A stretch of 64,000 nt of DNA from Clostridiales bacterium (lineage in GTDB: Bacteria > Bacillota > Clostridia > Christensenellales > Borkfalkiaceae), in assembly GCA_022508265.1 (NCBI GenBank), contig JAFLVP010000004.1:20372-84371 (forward strand), read 5' to 3'. The translations under genes were made by a program, and so were the position numbers. The notes below the pieces were generated by a model. That model was not told where the DNA came from. It saw only the letters and a list, made by a program, of their open reading frames with translations, and ran no database searches. Shown one piece after another: positions 28,901-38,477 of this stretch. How positions within the stretch are numbered: the first letter of the stretch is position 1; every line of letters begins with the position of its first letter.

Positions 28901-29242
28901 AATAAGACCGGGGTTGGTAACCTTTCCGTCTTTGTAAACAATCTGCGCTTCGGGCGCCGTGCCGTGACCCTGCACGTCAAATGTTACAGTATAGTTTTCA
29001 CGACCGCAAACGTCGCATTTTCCGTCTGCGCCGTCCGCGTCCGTTTCGTTGTTGACCTCGTCAATGTGAGCCTCTTTAGTCTTTGCGTCGTCTCCGTCAA
29101 CACATTCTTCCCAATGGCCCTCCGCATCCGAGCGCCAATTATAGGAGTGCGTATGACCTCCTGTAGGAGTACAGCCGAACGCGGCAAGCGATGCCGTTGA
29201 CGCGGCTGCAAGCAGGAAAGCCAGTAGTGTTTTCTTTTTCAT
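25904..29242 (-). CDS. InlB B-repeat (Listeria-Bacteroides repeat) surface lipoprotein
   Basis: lipobox LAAFGC; five copies of VTFDVQGHGTAPEAQ...GWYxD..FDF....TVYAKW. Confidence 0.88.
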   Translation of the reverse strand: MKKKTLLAFLLAAASTASLAAFGCTPTGGHTHSYNWRSDAEGHWEECVDGDDAKTKEAHIDEVNNETDADGADGKCDVCGRENYTVTFDVQGHGTAPEAQIVYKDGKVTNPGLIAEAGLVFGGWYADAACTTEFDFNGTAITAPTTVYAKWSATVTFDVGGHGTAPEAQTVKLGETAVEPAEPDYGADGYVFDYWYADDEETPYDFSTPVTAELTLHACWKVDTRPLVTFNLGTEGRNKTYALQRVEEGGHATKPETDPDIDGYLFAGWYTEDGSAEFDFENTAINADTKIVAHWTVDERIMFKFDMQGHGEQIPTQKLEEGQKPTKPADPSATGYTFAGWYTNPECDGDEYDFSSEVSENTTLYAKWTVTVTFNMQGHGTAPEVQNVKVGGLVTKPEDPVSEDPDFVFVGWYRDEDCTQTFNFNTQTIESAITIYAKWKAIYPELELSTPYQTTFEEKTVLKFSFTAEEMGRYELSLYNPAAQKCYFTTDLAEDEGVFYGAGYAKDVKELDLYANKTVIITLYRPADGIEDDTRVSLLVSEINNEEFPEEGWTSGKYVGSKYTVDFNKTAKQVTVNYSDLGSFGISSYLGGSFNTAYFSVITEQTETATRTDDYTLTEIEPGTLVLKVKKSGGGTDTDTLHYVAPQAALDISAFAGTYTRAGDGVNYFGSGTIFEIVVHASGNSYVKYGSIKNPDKMEFMYGEQGGTLYEKSDGSGYNVLKLNNIILTANLSGGKVVSVNVQLSDGTGVYVYTRSGDAPKEIPKVLPVDMGVHYVGNHFMYYYSNVNYHDVSLEGGYVNLSLTGYNSETDRYIATASYYNENYDQVTLNLEVGVSGSEGNYTIVIYKDNTLYDTLNPLVFVNLPTETQEFTLQTSMFVFGQYYYFKAAAGGTYSISLSTDESYNDGDFYFGPDDNDEYNKSIHIHASDVDPGTIASFDYCAWGSLSDGDQFKVKTNDIVILHIGNRITKVPATIKIKFEKQQSKPGETEETAFDMNAEGGSKTFVASSGETYYAKFTATEAGTYKFRFSNDMYGDTVYTNAMIIKGLIYGYHPDEWTWYYAGEPEYGEISVIRDGEEHAAVVELEAGETIIIELLTGGWAYDADFTFEVFK

Positions 29243-29396
29243 GACTATCTCCTTGAAACTTTTATTGTGTAAAGCGGGTGTTTCATTTCCGCATAAATTT
29301 CTTAATTATAAAAAAAGGTGACGCTTTATTTTATTTTTATGCATTTATGCACAAATTTTGGCGTCACTATGCTGTCTGTATATTATTGGTTTGTTT

Positions 29397-29425
29397 ATTT
29401 TATCACAAAAAATGTATATTGTCAA
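29397..29425 (-). promoter_or_regulatory. sigma-A promoter for InlB-repeat gene
   Basis: minus strand TTGACA - 17 nt - TAAAAT. Confidence 0.75.
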
Positions 29426-29549
29426 TAGGTTTACGAATAAAAATTAAGCCAAAACTGTATAATTTTTCTTATTTTTTAATAATTTTTTTTCTGTATAATT
29501 ATAAATTTTAACTAAAAATGAAATTTTTTACATTTATGCAAAATTCAAA

Positions 29550-29584
29550 AATAAGCAAAAGCGGCCGCTATGGTGCGACCGCTT
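29550..29584 (-). terminator. intrinsic terminator of aldo/keto reductase gene
   Basis: AAGCGGCCGCTATGGTGCGACCGCTT stem-loop flanked by A/T runs. Confidence 0.6.
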
Positions 29585-29615
29585 AAAGCTGTAAATTGTA
29601 TATATAATTTAATTT

Positions 29616-30749
29616 TTACCGCAGTCTTTTTGAGAAGTCCTTCATCATATCGGAAATTTTTATGTTCTGCGGGCAGACCTTTTCACAGCTTTTACAGCCT
29701 ATGCAGGCGGAAGGAAGCTTTTCCTTTGTATAGGTGTCGAACACCATCGGCGCAATAAATCCGTCGCGCGAGGAGCAGTGCTCGTTGTACAGCCTGATAA
29801 TTTCCGGAATTTCAAGCTCTTTGGGGCAGTGCGTAGTGCAGTAGCGGCAAGCCGTGCAGGGAAGAGAGTTACTTCTAATTATACTGTCGGCAATTCCCAA
29901 AAGAGCAGTCATTTCCTCTCTATTTAATGGCTTGTCATATTTGAAGGTGTTTAAGTTGTCCTCCACCTGCGCCATATCGCTCATGCCCGATAAAATTACG
30001 GTGACTTCGGGCAGGCTCTGCAAAAAGCGGAACGCCCACGCAGGTATCCCCTCGTCGGGACGGAGTTTTTTCAAGGTATCTTCGTACTCCTTTGCAAGGG
30101 TGGCAAGCTTGCCGCCGCGCAGGGGCTCCATTACCCACACGGGGATGTTGTAGCTTTTGAAAAGCTCCATCTTTTCCTTCGCGCCTTGGAAAGTCCAGTC
30201 GAGGTAGTTAATCTGCAACTGACCGAATTCCATATACTTGCCGTATTTTTCGAGGAAGCGCTTTAAAACGCCGTACTCGCCGTGACCCGAAAAGCCGAGG
30301 TGCTTTATTCTGCCGTTTTGCTTCTGTTTTAAAAGATAGCTGACCGTGCCGTACTTTTCGTCGTCGAGGTAGGCGTCTATATTCTTTTCGCAGACGTTGT
30401 GAACAAGATAAAAGTCGAAATACTCCACCCTGCATTTTTTAAGCTGTTTTTCGAATATTTCTTCCGTCTTGCCCATGTTGTTTAAATCGTAGCCGGGGAA
30501 CTTGCTTGCAAGATAAAAGCTCTCGCGCGGATACTTTTCAAGAATTTTCCCGACAACAAGCTCAGACTGTCCGTCGTGATAGCCCCACGCCGTGTCGTAA
30601 TAATTTACGCCGTTTTTATAAGCGGTATCAATCATTTTTGCCGCAAACTCCTCGTCTATGTCGGCATACACTCCGTTTTTTGTGGGCAGGCGCATACAGC
30701 CGAAACCGAGCGCGGAGAGTTTTTTATCTTGAAACTGTCTGTAAATCAT
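29616..30749 (-). CDS. aldo/keto reductase with C-terminal 4Fe-4S ferredoxin domain
   Basis: YRQFQDKKLSALGFGCMRLP; CTACRYCTTHCPKELEIPEI and CIGCKSCEKVCPQNIKI. Confidence 0.93.
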   Translation of the reverse strand: MIYRQFQDKKLSALGFGCMRLPTKNGVYADIDEEFAAKMIDTAYKNGVNYYDTAWGYHDGQSELVVGKILEKYPRESFYLASKFPGYDLNNMGKTEEIFEKQLKKCRVEYFDFYLVHNVCEKNIDAYLDDEKYGTVSYLLKQKQNGRIKHLGFSGHGEYGVLKRFLEKYGKYMEFGQLQINYLDWTFQGAKEKMELFKSYNIPVWVMEPLRGGKLATLAKEYEDTLKKLRPDEGIPAWAFRFLQSLPEVTVILSGMSDMAQVEDNLNTFKYDKPLNREEMTALLGIADSIIRSNSLPCTACRYCTTHCPKELEIPEIIRLYNEHCSSRDGFIAPMVFDTYTKEKLPSACIGCKSCEKVCPQNIKISDMMKDFSKRLR

Positions 30750-30775
30750 AATAATCTCCTTATCAATATTCTAAA

Positions 30776-33700
30776 TTAAGAAAAAGTAACTACCGATTCA
30801 ATCGTTGCCTCGCCGATACATATAAATTCCACCGTGTGCGTTCCCGAATTCAATGCGTCGCAGAGGTACGTCAAAAGATATTGTCCGTCGTCCGCTTTCA
30901 ATTCTATGGAAGAAACTTCTTTTCCGTCTATTTTTACCTTGAAGTTCTTGCCGTACTCCGCCGAGGATATAAAGCCCACTCTCGTTCCATCGAAGGTGAA
31001 GGTCATAGTAGCGCCTGCACTGCCCTTGTAGATATGACCGAAGCTCGACATTGTCTGTACGCCCTGCCAATTTCCGCTGTAGCTGAAAATTTCTTCGTCG
31101 GGTGCAAGCTTGTTGCCGCCGTTTACTTCGAACACTCTCCACATTTCAAGTTCGCGAATGATAAGGTAATTACCCATCGATTCGGTAATTTCTATTTTAT
31201 AATAGCGCATTAGCGTATCGTCGAAGTCGAGCGTCTGCTGAATTCCCGAACGTGTTAAATCGGTATAGCTTTTAACGAGTTCGTAATTTTCTCCGTCAAG
31301 ACTTTTATACAGTTTCAATGCCTTGGGGAATTGAAGGTCGCTTCTGTTCTGACTGTAAATGACCAGACGGTTAGCCGCATACTCTTTGCCGAGGTCTATC
31401 ACGAGTGTAAAGGGATTTTCCTCGCTGGGAGCTCTGTTCATATGAAGCTGTTTCTTGTCGCCCATATCCTTAATGCCGTCTACTACGACCGACAAATCGT
31501 TGCCGCCCCAACCGTTGTGAAGATAGAGATTTGCGCACTGCTCTTCTACTACTCTCTGTTCGCCGACGCCGAGCTGATAGTTGTTCGTATAGTCGTAGTT
31601 GTAAGTGCGCCTGTAGAAATAGTCCGTTTCGAAATCGGAGTTCTCGGGGAATTCGTAGTCGCTCCTGTATCCGTTTGCGTAGGGTTGCTGGTTGTTGGTT
31701 ATTACGGGCGTTTCTACGAACACTTTGAATTCCGCCTCGGTGACGTATTCAAGTCCGTTGCCTTTGTTTATCTGATATTTATTGAGCTCCCCGTTTAAAT
31801 GCACCTCTTCAATGGCATAAGTGGTGCCCGAGAATTTGTAGGTCGATACGGTGTACTCGTAGCCGTTTGCTTCTTCGCCGGTAACCGCTTGCCCGTTTGC
31901 GTTGAAATATTCGTTGGTTATGTTGTATTGGAACTTATCCCACTTCTTCATACCGAGGCGGGCAAATGAGCCTCTGTTGTTATCCCAAATGGCGACAATA
32001 AGCACCTCTTTGAAGTATAACCAGCCGCCCGCTTCAAGCTCCACGTCGAAATAACTGTTGGGGTCGTTGGGGCGGAAATAATCGCTTGGACCGCGCTGTT
32101 CGGTGACGTCCTTGATAGTCGCGCCTAACTGATAATTAACGCCGTCCAGCGAGTAATAGACCGCACAATTCAATCTGCCTGCCAAATATGTTCTGTACTT
32201 GCCCTCTTCCGCCGCGTAAAGCTTTCCTTCCAAAACGTCTATCGTGTTTTCGTGGATGAAATGCTCTTCGGGTGCGTTGGGATATTTTTCTCTGTTCGCT
32301 TCATTGTCGAGATAGAACCAAATTTCGGTGTTGCACTTCTCCATGGGGTGGTTTCTTTTGTCGTATTTCGCAGGCTCGTTCGAATAACCCGCAAAGTTGC
32401 TTTCATACGCCGTCTGCGCGTCTTTATACATATTGGCGGGCTCATAAACATACGTCGTTCTTTGAAGGGTCATTTTATTGAGCTCGCTTGACATTTCGAA
32501 TTCGAGTATCAAATCCACGTCGGCAACTTTAAACGCTTTGTCCGTTTTAGTGATTTCCAAAGTTACGACTATCTGCCCCGAGCGCGAGCCCGAAGAGCTG
32601 TCGGCAGGTCTGTAAGTAAGATGCCTGTCGTCTACCTTTGTGACCGTACCGTTTGAGGGATTTGTAAAGCTCTTGATTCTGTAAGTGAAACCGTCGGGAA
32701 TAACCACACTGCCGCTTGCATACGAACCTTCCACTACGGTATAGGGCGAAAGGTCGATATCAAAGGACTCCGAAACGGGAATTAAGTAGGGCTGCATTGT
32801 GGTAAAGCTCTTCTTCTCGCCGTTGTACATATAGCTTCTGCCCGTCTGATAGACAGAAGATACGGGAACGAACATAGGATAATCGGAGTTGCCGTATTGC
32901 GCTGCTTCTTCCTCGGTTACGCCTTGAAGTATATTCTGGAAATAGTAGGACATATCGTTGTGCGTAACGTCCTGCCATGCACGCATATAGCCGAGGTAGT
33001 TTTCTTTATAATCTCCCGTTGTCTGCTGTTTTACCTTTGCCTGAATGTAGTTATCGGGACCGAAATTGTGCAAAAGGGTTGCATACAGCGCAAGTCCCTG
33101 TTTTCCGTTGCCGGGGTTTTCGCCGCGCGAAATTTTGAGTGTGTCGTTCAAAGCCCACGTTGCGCTCGTATAAGTGTTCCAACCGCTCATTCCCTGCGCA
33201 CCGTAGTTGGTAATTCCTCTGTTTGCGGAAATTTTGGTAAACAGAGCATATGAAACGAGAGTCATACCGTTGTTGGTAACTTCGCCGCCTCCGCCTACGC
33301 CGTAGCCTTGGAAATTGTGATGATATTCGTGGAAATTACCCCACGCGCCCGAGGTTACAATACCGTTGTAGTTGAGTGAATTTGCCATCCAGCCCTCGGG
33401 GCAGTTTACGGATTGCTGTCCGGGGAATGCAACCGCCGCGCCCGCCGCAACGAAGGGGTCGTACAAAAATACTATGCCCTGCTTGGAGTTGGTCGTGGTA
33501 ACGGACGCAACCTTATCCCAAAGCACCGCCGCTTTGTAAATTGCATCGTAGTCATAGTTTGCCGCCTGACGCTTGGGGCCCGAGTGAAGCACGCCGTAGT
33601 TCCAAACTTCCAAATCGAAATAGGGTGCCGAGGACAATTTGTTCTCGTTGAACTCTTCTTCGGTGGTATAACCGAGGATAAAGTGCGAATACGCAACTCC

Positions 33701-35113
33701 TCCCGAAATGGTTGCGGTAAACGTTGCTCCTACGTTTCTTATGTATAAAGGTCCGCCTATGAACGAGCCCACGTACGCGGTATAAGTATCCGTTTCTTCG
33801 TCGTAGATTGAGGTATTCTTGTTGACGTTCATCGTGTTGAGCAGTATCGGGAAACGCTGCATCTGGTTTTTAGCCGTCCAGATGTTGTTCGCCTTGCCGT
33901 TGTAAAGCGCCTGACCGATATGTACGGAAAGTCCGCCCGTCGCTTCCATATCCTTTGCGCTTATGGTTATTTTGATAACTTCGCCCGCGGGTGCGTAAAC
34001 GCCCGTGACGCTGTAACTGTTGTAGCCTCTCGGTCTTAATGTTACTCTCTTTATTATTGCCTTTTCGTCGTTCGATACGTCACCGCCGTATAATCCTACG
34101 GATGCGGTGTGCTTGTAGAGGCGTCTGTGATGACCGCTCTTATCCAATACGGGCTCGGGTTCGGCTGTAGAACCTTTATATAAAAATCCGTTCGCGTCCA
34201 TCCAGGTATAACCGCCCGCACCGCCGTTCCAGGTATTTGCCGCAGAGAGATAGCTTGACTCGTATATGAGCGCGTCTCTTGCCGCAACCTGCTCTTCGCC
34301 GCCGCCGATTACGGTATTGAGCGCAGAGCCGTACTTGGGATAGACCGAAAGCCCTTCGTCGCGCGTTTTGGAGGGGATATTTCTCTCCACCTCGCCGATT
34401 ACCTCGCTGTAATAGCCGACTTCGGTTATAGATTTAAAGTCCGTGTCGTATTCTTTTGCGGAGGGCAAATCGTCGAAATAATGCTCTTTGCCTGCGGCAA
34501 CAAATGCGTATTTACTGTTGGGTTTTACTCCGCTTCCCAAAAGGTAATCGCCGCTTGTGGGAATTTGTATTTTGACGTCGCTGAGGCTACCGTCATTACC
34601 TTTGACGGAGTTGCACGAGCTTGTTCCCAAGCCAATGCTTAAAATTATTGCAAAAATTAAAATGAAGGAGAGCGCGGCAATAGCAATATAGTGCACCTGC
34701 TTGTTTTTGATAAACGCCACAGCCTTGGAAACGAACGAGTCCGAACCGCCCGATTGGGTATTTGACTGCTTTTCTTCCTTTGCGGGAACAGTGTTTGTCT
34801 TTTGAGGCTCGGCAGCAGCTGTTGTCTTTTTGGCCGTCGTCGCGGATTTGCTTGCCGTTGTTACATTCTTTGCCTCGGCAGTTTTCGTCGCGGGCTTCTC
34901 GCTTGCCGCTGTTGCAGAGGGTTTTGCCGCCGCCTTAGGTGTTGTGGTTGTTGCAGGTTTTGCCGCCTTGGGCGTTGCTTTAACAACCGTCGTTGACTTT
35001 GCCGCGGGTTTCTCGCTCTCTGCGGGTTTTACGGTCGCCTTTGTTGTTGTCTTGACAACCACCTTGGCTTTAGGCGTCTCGGTTGCCTTTGTATCCGTTT
35101 TCTTCTCAGCCAT
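30776..35113 (-). CDS. M60-like (enhancin/mucinase-type) metallopeptidase with Lys/Ala/Thr-rich N-terminal tail, TM anchor and F5/8C-like domain
   Basis: HEYHHNFQGYGVGGGGE (HEXXH-x11-E); KTTTKATVKPAESEKPAAK.. tail before a single TM; LVIDLGKEYAANRLVIYSQNRSDLQFPKALKLYKSLDGENYELVKSYTDL. Confidence 0.85.
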   Translation of the reverse strand: MAEKKTDTKATETPKAKVVVKTTTKATVKPAESEKPAAKSTTVVKATPKAAKPATTTTPKAAAKPSATAASEKPATKTAEAKNVTTASKSATTAKKTTAAAEPQKTNTVPAKEEKQSNTQSGGSDSFVSKAVAFIKNKQVHYIAIAALSFILIFAIILSIGLGTSSCNSVKGNDGSLSDVKIQIPTSGDYLLGSGVKPNSKYAFVAAGKEHYFDDLPSAKEYDTDFKSITEVGYYSEVIGEVERNIPSKTRDEGLSVYPKYGSALNTVIGGGEEQVAARDALIYESSYLSAANTWNGGAGGYTWMDANGFLYKGSTAEPEPVLDKSGHHRRLYKHTASVGLYGGDVSNDEKAIIKRVTLRPRGYNSYSVTGVYAPAGEVIKITISAKDMEATGGLSVHIGQALYNGKANNIWTAKNQMQRFPILLNTMNVNKNTSIYDEETDTYTAYVGSFIGGPLYIRNVGATFTATISGGVAYSHFILGYTTEEEFNENKLSSAPYFDLEVWNYGVLHSGPKRQAANYDYDAIYKAAVLWDKVASVTTTNSKQGIVFLYDPFVAAGAAVAFPGQQSVNCPEGWMANSLNYNGIVTSGAWGNFHEYHHNFQGYGVGGGGEVTNNGMTLVSYALFTKISANRGITNYGAQGMSGWNTYTSATWALNDTLKISRGENPGNGKQGLALYATLLHNFGPDNYIQAKVKQQTTGDYKENYLGYMRAWQDVTHNDMSYYFQNILQGVTEEEAAQYGNSDYPMFVPVSSVYQTGRSYMYNGEKKSFTTMQPYLIPVSESFDIDLSPYTVVEGSYASGSVVIPDGFTYRIKSFTNPSNGTVTKVDDRHLTYRPADSSSGSRSGQIVVTLEITKTDKAFKVADVDLILEFEMSSELNKMTLQRTTYVYEPANMYKDAQTAYESNFAGYSNEPAKYDKRNHPMEKCNTEIWFYLDNEANREKYPNAPEEHFIHENTIDVLEGKLYAAEEGKYRTYLAGRLNCAVYYSLDGVNYQLGATIKDVTEQRGPSDYFRPNDPNSYFDVELEAGGWLYFKEVLIVAIWDNNRGSFARLGMKKWDKFQYNITNEYFNANGQAVTGEEANGYEYTVSTYKFSGTTYAIEEVHLNGELNKYQINKGNGLEYVTEAEFKVFVETPVITNNQQPYANGYRSDYEFPENSDFETDYFYRRTYNYDYTNNYQLGVGEQRVVEEQCANLYLHNGWGGNDLSVVVDGIKDMGDKKQLHMNRAPSEENPFTLVIDLGKEYAANRLVIYSQNRSDLQFPKALKLYKSLDGENYELVKSYTDLTRSGIQQTLDFDDTLMRYYKIEITESMGNYLIIRELEMWRVFEVNGGNKLAPDEEIFSYSGNWQGVQTMSSFGHIYKGSAGATMTFTFDGTRVGFISSAEYGKNFKVKIDGKEVSSIELKADDGQYLLTYLCDALNSGTHTVEFICIGEATIESVVTFS

Positions 35114-35126
35114 AAATTCTCCTTAA

Positions 35127-36320
35127 TTAAACTCTATGCCTGTCTATATATTCTTTTACGCCTTTTACAAACCTTTCGAGTCCGTCCCGAAGGCGCTCGC
35201 GGTTGCAGGCGGTGTTCATGCGCACGAAGGTTGCGCCGTTCCCCCTATACTGCTTGCCGGAGGACAATATAAGCCCCGTTTTTGCTCTTAAAAACTCGCA
35301 CAGTCCGTCTGAATCGCCTGTTACCGAACTGCAATCTATCCACACAACATAAGTTGCGTTGGCTTGTATAGCTTTAACCTCCGGCAGGTGCTTTTCAAGA
35401 TATTCGTTGACGTATTTGCGGTTTTGAGCGAGATATTTTTTAAGCTCTTCGAGCCACTCCTCTCCCTCGTTGAACGCGGCGACCGTGCCCTCGACCGCAA
35501 AGCAGTTGGGTTCGGCGACCTCGTCGCTGTTGAGCCCGCGCACGATTTTTTCGCGCAGGTGCACGTTTGGCACGACGACTGCCGCCGACTGCAAGCCCGC
35601 AAAATTGAAGGCTTTGCTCGCCGAAATGCAGGTTATGCTGTTTTGTGCGCAGTCCTCGCTGACGGAGGCAAAGGGGATATACTTAAATCCGGGGGCGGTC
35701 AAGTCGCAGTGAATTTCGTCCGAAAGCACGGTGACGCCGTGTTTTTTGCAGAGTGCGCCGACTTTTGCGATTTCTTCCCTGCTCCATATATTACCCGTAG
35801 GGTTGTGCGGGTTGCAGAATATGAGCATTGTCGTCAACGGGTGGGAAAGCACTTCTTCCAAATTTCCGAAATCAATGCCGTACTTGCCGTCGGAATAGGC
35901 AAGCTTGCACTCCTTAACCGTCCTGCCCGCATTCTCTATTGAGTGATAGAAAATATCGAACGCGGGAGTTAAAACCGCGACCCTGTCGCCGAGGTTGGTT
36001 ATCCTTTTTACTATGCAGGAAATTGCGGGAACTATGCCCGTGCAGAACTGCAGCCACGACTTATCTATCGTAAAATTATGACGACGGTTCCACCAGGAGA
36101 TTATGGCCTCGTACCACTTGTCGGGAACGATAGCGTAGCCGAAAACGCCGTGCTTTGCGCGGTTTACAAGCGCCTCCGTTACGCACGGTGCGGTTGTAAA
36201 GTCCATATCCGCAACCCACATAGGCAGCTCGTTTTCGGCAATATCCCATTTCATTGAGCTCGTTCCCCGCCTTTCGGGATTGAAATCGAAATCAAACATA
36301 TTTATTTGCCCTTTCTGCAA
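35127..36320 (-). CDS. MalY/PatB-type PLP-dependent aminotransferase (cystathionine beta-lyase-like)
   Basis: SMKWDIAENELPMWVADMDFTTAP; CNPHNPTGNIWSREEI; SASKAFNFAGLQ. Confidence 0.93.
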   Translation of the reverse strand: MQKGQINMFDFDFNPERRGTSSMKWDIAENELPMWVADMDFTTAPCVTEALVNRAKHGVFGYAIVPDKWYEAIISWWNRRHNFTIDKSWLQFCTGIVPAISCIVKRITNLGDRVAVLTPAFDIFYHSIENAGRTVKECKLAYSDGKYGIDFGNLEEVLSHPLTTMLIFCNPHNPTGNIWSREEIAKVGALCKKHGVTVLSDEIHCDLTAPGFKYIPFASVSEDCAQNSITCISASKAFNFAGLQSAAVVVPNVHLREKIVRGLNSDEVAEPNCFAVEGTVAAFNEGEEWLEELKKYLAQNRKYVNEYLEKHLPEVKAIQANATYVVWIDCSSVTGDSDGLCEFLRAKTGLILSSGKQYRGNGATFVRMNTACNRERLRDGLERFVKGVKEYIDRHRV

Positions 36321-37147
36321 ATTATGCGCGTTTTCTCGGGGTCGACCTTGTCCTTTTCGATAATGAGCTCGCCGATAAAGTCGGCGGTTATCGTGCCGCC
36401 CGAGGGGTTCAGAACGCTGTCCACCCCGCCGATAATTTCCGCATCAACCGTGGAATACTCGAACGCAAGCGTGGTGTTTATGAGCTTGCAGTTCTTCAAA
36501 ACGAGGTTTTCTATGTAGCAAAGTCCCTGCAAGCTCTCCAAAGTGCAGTCTATAAAGGTGAGGTTTTTGGAATTCCAGCCCATATATTCGCCCGTAATGT
36601 GCGAATTGTAAACTGTAATATTTTCTGCGTTCCAGAACGCGTCCTTTGTCATCAGCTTTGAGTTGCGGATTTCTATATTCTTTGCACCGTCGAAAGCGTA
36701 GTTACCCAAAAGCTCGAGATTGTCTATCTGCATATTTTCGCAGTTCATTGCAAGGTAGTCGCCCTTGGCGGTAACGTTTTTTATAGTAACGTCTTTGCAA
36801 TTCCAAAGCGTTTCAGAGGCATTGGGCATAGTGATGTTTTCAAGCGCTATCCCCGACGAACGGCGGAAGGTCTTGGGCGCCTCGATGTTGCAGTTTTTCA
36901 TAGATATGTTGTGCGTATACCAAATTCCCGCACGCCCCGTTTCGGTGAGCTTGCAGTTTTCTACTTTTATGTTCCTGCAATACCAAAGAGGATACTTCCA
37001 ATTGAAAGTGCTTTTATTAAGCTCTATGTCACTGCTCTCTTTTAAGGGGGATTCGCCGTCTATAAATAAGCAGTCCTCAATATAGAGCTCCTTTGACGCG
37101 AATAAGCTCCTCTCGCCCGAAAGTTGTTGTCCTTTTATCTTTTCCAT
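36302..37147 (-). CDS. DUF3737 family (right-handed beta-helix) protein
   Basis: KGQQLSGERSLFASKELYIEDCLFIDGESPLKESSDIELNKSTFNWKYPLWYCRNIKVENC repeats. Confidence 0.85.
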   Translation of the reverse strand: MEKIKGQQLSGERSLFASKELYIEDCLFIDGESPLKESSDIELNKSTFNWKYPLWYCRNIKVENCKLTETGRAGIWYTHNISMKNCNIEAPKTFRRSSGIALENITMPNASETLWNCKDVTIKNVTAKGDYLAMNCENMQIDNLELLGNYAFDGAKNIEIRNSKLMTKDAFWNAENITVYNSHITGEYMGWNSKNLTFIDCTLESLQGLCYIENLVLKNCKLINTTLAFEYSTVDAEIIGGVDSVLNPSGGTITADFIGELIIEKDKVDPEKTRIICRKGK

Positions 37148-37283
37148 AAATTACCTCCGTAAAATTTCGTTCTTTTTATACGGTTTTTTTGTTTAAGACA
37201 ATTATATTACCAAAAACCCCTCTTTGCAATCTTTTTTAGGTTTAAACTGTCCGCTTTGAAAATTTCACAAAAAGCTCATATAA

Positions 37284-37313
37284 AAATCAAAGCCGACGGG
37301 TCCGTCGGCTTTA
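37284..37313 (-). terminator. intrinsic terminator of NUDIX gene
   Basis: AAAGCCGAC gggtcc GTCGGCTTT. Confidence 0.75.
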
Positions 37314-37317
37314 CAGG

Positions 37318-37698
37318 TTAAAGTTTCATAATTAAGTCGAGTATTACCTCGTCTGCGGGGCAGAATGTGTATTGGGGAATTTCGTCGGGTGTTATCCATT
37401 TTATTGCGTTATGTTCGATAAGCTGCGGCTTTCCGTGTTCTATCGACGAGTTGTAAAGGGTAAGATGAACGGTAATATCGGGGTATTTATGGGTAACTTC
37501 GGCAAACTGTTCCCCTACGGCAATTTGTATATTCAGCTCCTCTTTGCACTCTCTTATGAGGGCGTCTTTTTTGCTCTCCCCCTTTTCAACCTTGCCGCCG
37601 ACGAACTCCCACATAAGCCCCCGCGCCTTGTTTGCGGGGCGCTGACATATTAAAAATTTACCCTCTTCCCAAATTAACGCCGCTACTACTTCTATCAT
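37318..37698 (-). CDS. NUDIX hydrolase, MutT-like
   Basis: GGKVEKGESKKDALIRECKEELNI NUDIX box. Confidence 0.92.
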   Translation of the reverse strand: MIEVVAALIWEEGKFLICQRPANKARGLMWEFVGGKVEKGESKKDALIRECKEELNIQIAVGEQFAEVTHKYPDITVHLTLYNSSIEHGKPQLIEHNAIKWITPDEIPQYTFCPADEVILDLIMKL

Positions 37699-37745
37699 AA
37701 TTTTCCTTCTTTTCTCGGTATATGACTATTATAGCGCAATTTATC

Positions 37746-38477
37746 TCAATTTTCAATTATAACTTTGACTTTGCAGTAATATTGGTAGGCTGTTACGTAA
37801 ATTTCCGTTTCGGCGGGAGCATATACGCAGGTAAACAAGAAGGGGAATTCATCGCTGTATGTGTATTCGGGTACTTCCCCGTTGTAATCCCCCTCGTCGA
37901 AAGTCAGCAAATAACTGTCGTAGAATACATTAAATGCCGATTTGGGAAATGCCACCGTCTCGCTTCCCAACCAGGTGGGCTTTGTGTAAAATTTGTAGGT
38001 TTCGCCGACTTTGAGATGATATACCTTTATTTCGTTCTTCCCTTCTTGCACATAGTTGTAGTCTGACACTTCTTCATATTCGTCGGAATTGACGGCGAAA
38101 TCCGCGGTTATGCCCGTAATTATTCTGTTGTATCCGGCCTCATGATGTTTCCAATTGAGGACTACTCCCAAAAAGACAGCGGTTTCAATAAGCAGCGCGC
38201 CGGCGAGCGCGATTAAGGTTATCAGCCACTTTTTCTGGCGGGAAAGCATGCTGTTCTTCTCAACTATAATCGTCTGCGTTTCGCGGTCTGCAAGCATATC
38301 TTCGCGCGCAACGCCGAAGTACTCGGATATGTCGCGGATGGAGTCGTCGCTCGGAAGTCCCAAACCGTTCTCCCATTTGGCAACCGCGCTTCGGCTTACG
38401 TGAAGCTTTTCGGCAAGCTCCTCCTGCGTAAAGCCCCTGTCTTTTCGAAGCTCTTTTAATTTTTCGTGAAATTGCAT
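37746..38477 (-). CDS. XRE-family regulator with C-terminal TM/extracytoplasmic domain
   Basis: LKELRKDRGFTQEELAEKLHVSRSAVAKWENGLGLPSDDS + WLITLIALAGALLIETAVFLGVV. Confidence 0.88.
   Translation of the reverse strand: MQFHEKLKELRKDRGFTQEELAEKLHVSRSAVAKWENGLGLPSDDSIRDISEYFGVAREDMLADRETQTIIVEKNSMLSRQKKWLITLIALAGALLIETAVFLGVVLNWKHHEAGYNRIITGITADFAVNSDEYEEVSDYNYVQEGKNEIKVYHLKVGETYKFYTKPTWLGSETVAFPKSAFNVFYDSYLLTFDEGDYNGEVPEYTYSDEFPFLFTCVYAPAETEIYVTAYQYYCKVKVIIEN

Noticed and set aside
34802-35126. Plus-strand ORFs rich in Arg/Cys or Ala/Val
   Set aside because: Antisense to the low-complexity Lys/Ala/Thr tail of the M60-like peptidase.
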